From assembly GCA_049317725.1 (NCBI GenBank), contig JBMOHS010000159.1, forward strand, positions 1-8,981: a stretch of 8,981 nt of DNA, in the 5' to 3' direction. Origin of the DNA: CAIOZW01 sp049317725. GTDB taxonomy: Bacteria; Acidobacteriota; Blastocatellia; RBC074. This document shows, in pieces, positions 7,915-8,981 of the stretch. Numbering within the stretch: the stretch's first letter is position 1; every line of letters begins with the position of its first letter. The position numbers and the translations under genes are program-made. The notes below the pieces were generated by a model. That model was not told where the DNA came from. It did not search any database and saw only the letters and a list, made by a program, of their open reading frames with translations.

Positions 7915-8265
7915 GGTGATGGTGGCATTTCGTAATACTGGGTTTCGATGACGATCGGGCCATCCTGATCTCGGCTGCGCAATCCGTCCGCACCGCATTT
8001 GGCTGGAAAGGCGAACAGATCAAAAGATCGTCGACTTACCGCGACATCATGCGATTGATGCGTTGGTGAGTCACGGCACGTAAATCGATTCGAACTCCCC
8101 GAAGGCAAGGAGAGCGGAGAGAGAAAAGAGGGGCTTGGGGCCGCAAATCGTTTCGTTTTGGTTGCGGTTGGTCATACACTACGCTGGTCAAGTTGGAGAG
8201 AGAGCGAAGGGGAGTGCGGACCGGTCCTGGCTGACGGGGGTCGGCTCTGACCCATCCTCTCATCA

Positions 8266-8981
8266 ATGGGACGGAACCATTCCACACAATTCATGAATCC
8301 TGGATTTTCACGATGGGCAGAGTCGCTACGGGTAGCGGCGAGCGCGATCTTGGCAAACCGGCTGCGGTCAGGTCTGACGGTGGTCGGGATTGTCATTGGG
8401 ATCGCGGTGGTGACCGTCGTCGCGGCCCTGTTGGAGGGGGCACAAGGGTTCATCAATCAGACGGCGGCAGGGTTGGGGCCTGGGATCGTCCGGATCGACA
8501 AGGCCTCGTTCCAAGACTTCATCGGGGACGCGCAGGCCTTTGCCGAGGCGCGGGCGAAGCGGCCCGATGTCAGCTTGGAAGACTACCGTGGCCTGCGGAC
8601 TCGGATGGGGGATCGGCTGGTGATTGGGCTGCGGGCGGATGCGGCGCTACCGGTCCAGCGAGGGAACAAGTCGCTGGCGGGGGTGATCGTGCAAGGCGTC
8701 ACCCCGAATCTGAGCGAGCTGACGACGGTCAAGATCGACCGGGGGCGCCCCTTGACCGAGTTTGACGACCAGTACCGGCGGGCGGTCTGCGTCATCGGCA
8801 AGGACGTCGACGAGTTCCTCTTTCCGGAGACGGAGGCGGTCGGGAAGTGGATCAAGCTCGGGTCGGCGGAGTATGAGGTGATCGGGGTGGCAGCGCCGCT
8901 CGGTTCGTCGATCGGGGCTTCCCAGGATGGGTTCGTGCAGTTGTCGTTGGGGACCTTCACCAAGGTCTTCGGGGCGCGGTC
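8266..8981 (+). CDS. MacB/FtsX-type ABC transporter permease, N-terminal part (3' end missing)
   Basis: Inner-membrane permease of the MacB/LolC/FtsX superfamily; such proteins work with a separate ATPase, using a large periplasmic domain in efflux, lipoprotein release or cell-wall tasks. Seen: 238 codons open to the window edge. A basic juxtamembrane segment (ESLRVAASAILANRLRS, about 19-35) precedes one hydrophobic helix (LTVVGIVIGIAVVTVVAAL, about 37-55). A soluble domain typical of MacB periplasmic cores follows (VIVQGVTPN, AVCVIGKDV, EYEVIGVAAP). The other helices and the ATPase would lie beyond 8981. An in-frame stop (8248-8250) limits the start to ATG 8266 or ATG 8293; neither has a clear ribosome binding site, and 8293 would shorten the product by 9 residues. 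Codons strongly favour G in the third position, unlike the C-favouring deacetylase gene. The 963-nt gap suggests its own promoter. Exact substrate unknown. Confidence 0.85.
   Translation, partial: MGRNHSTQFMNPGFSRWAESLRVAASAILANRLRSGLTVVGIVIGIAVVTVVAALLEGAQGFINQTAAGLGPGIVRIDKASFQDFIGDAQAFAEARAKRPDVSLEDYRGLRTRMGDRLVIGLRADAALPVQRGNKSLAGVIVQGVTPNLSELTTVKIDRGRPLTEFDDQYRRAVCVIGKDVDEFLFPETEAVGKWIKLGSAEYEVIGVAAPLGSSIGASQDGFVQLSLGTFTKVFGAR

Larger units (their letters stand above)
7303..8265. other. 963-nt stretch with no supported gene
   Basis: No frame here shows a recognisable protein family, a good ribosome binding site or the GC-rich third-position pattern of the flanking genes; base composition is visibly less GC-rich. 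Contents from left to right: the 7-bp tandem array; an A-rich segment (about 7350-7410); degenerate ~9-bp repeats in both orientations (7384-7518); a cluster of inverted repeats (7548-7919); a mixed segment (about 7920-8100); and a purine-rich segment (about 8101-8145 and 8195-8220) before the permease gene. The longest reverse-strand frame (7638-8108) starts with TTG and resembles no family known to me. Confidence 0.7.

Noticed and set aside
7638..8108. 156-codon reverse-strand open frame in the gene-free region
   Set aside because: It starts with TTG, has no evident ribosome binding site, lacks the GC-rich third-position pattern and resembles no family I know. It runs straight through the hairpin cluster.
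8152..8180. Possible promoter for the permease (TTCGTT, 17 nt, TACACT)
   Set aside because: Both boxes match the sigma-70 consensus poorly and the phylum is unknown; too weak to annotate.
8238..8253. Small hairpin GGGTC/GACCC before the permease gene
   Set aside because: Only five pairs with a 6-nt loop and no T-run; expected by chance in GC-rich DNA.

Overview
This is a GC-rich bacterial window carrying one rightward operon-like block for [NiFe]-hydrogenase maturation. It is followed by a long gene-free stretch and then by the start of an unrelated transport gene. All supported genes lie on the + strand. The organism is probably Gram-negative: there is an exported deacetylase with a Sec-type signal peptide, and a MacB/FtsX-type permease with a predicted large extracytoplasmic domain. 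The hydrogenase genes point to H2 metabolism. I cannot name the phylum from this sequence alone.

Layout. Positions 1-465 hold the 3' part of a hydrogenase maturation endopeptidase (HyaD/HybD/HupD family), cut by the window edge. After a 182-nt gap come hypF (648-3140), a formate--tetrahydrofolate ligase gene fhs (3214-4851), hypC (4887-5150), hypD (5147-6262) and a secreted YdjC/ChbG-like carbohydrate deacetylase (6259-7302). hypC/hypD and hypD/deacetylase both overlap by ATGA, so they are probably translationally coupled. hypA, hypB and hypE are not in the window. Positions 7303-8265 (963 nt) contain no convincing gene. They do contain a 7-bp tandem repeat, degenerate ~9-bp repeats in two opposite orientations, and a run of hairpin-forming inverted repeats. 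From about 8266 a MacB/FtsX-type ABC transporter permease begins and runs off the right edge.

How the genes work together. HypF makes the thiocarbamoyl group that becomes the CN ligands, HypC and HypD form the scaffold on which Fe(CN)2CO is built, and the endopeptidase trims the large subunit after nickel insertion. The unusual member is fhs, which makes 10-formyl-tetrahydrofolate from formate, ATP and THF. In aerobic hydrogen oxidisers HypX makes the active-site CO ligand from formyl-THF. A formyl-THF synthetase inside a hyp operon therefore suggests, as inference, that this operon supplies the CO-ligand precursor as well as the cyanide branch. A simpler alternative is that fhs serves C1 assimilation and only shares the transcript. 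The exported deacetylase at the operon's end has no known role in hydrogenase maturation.
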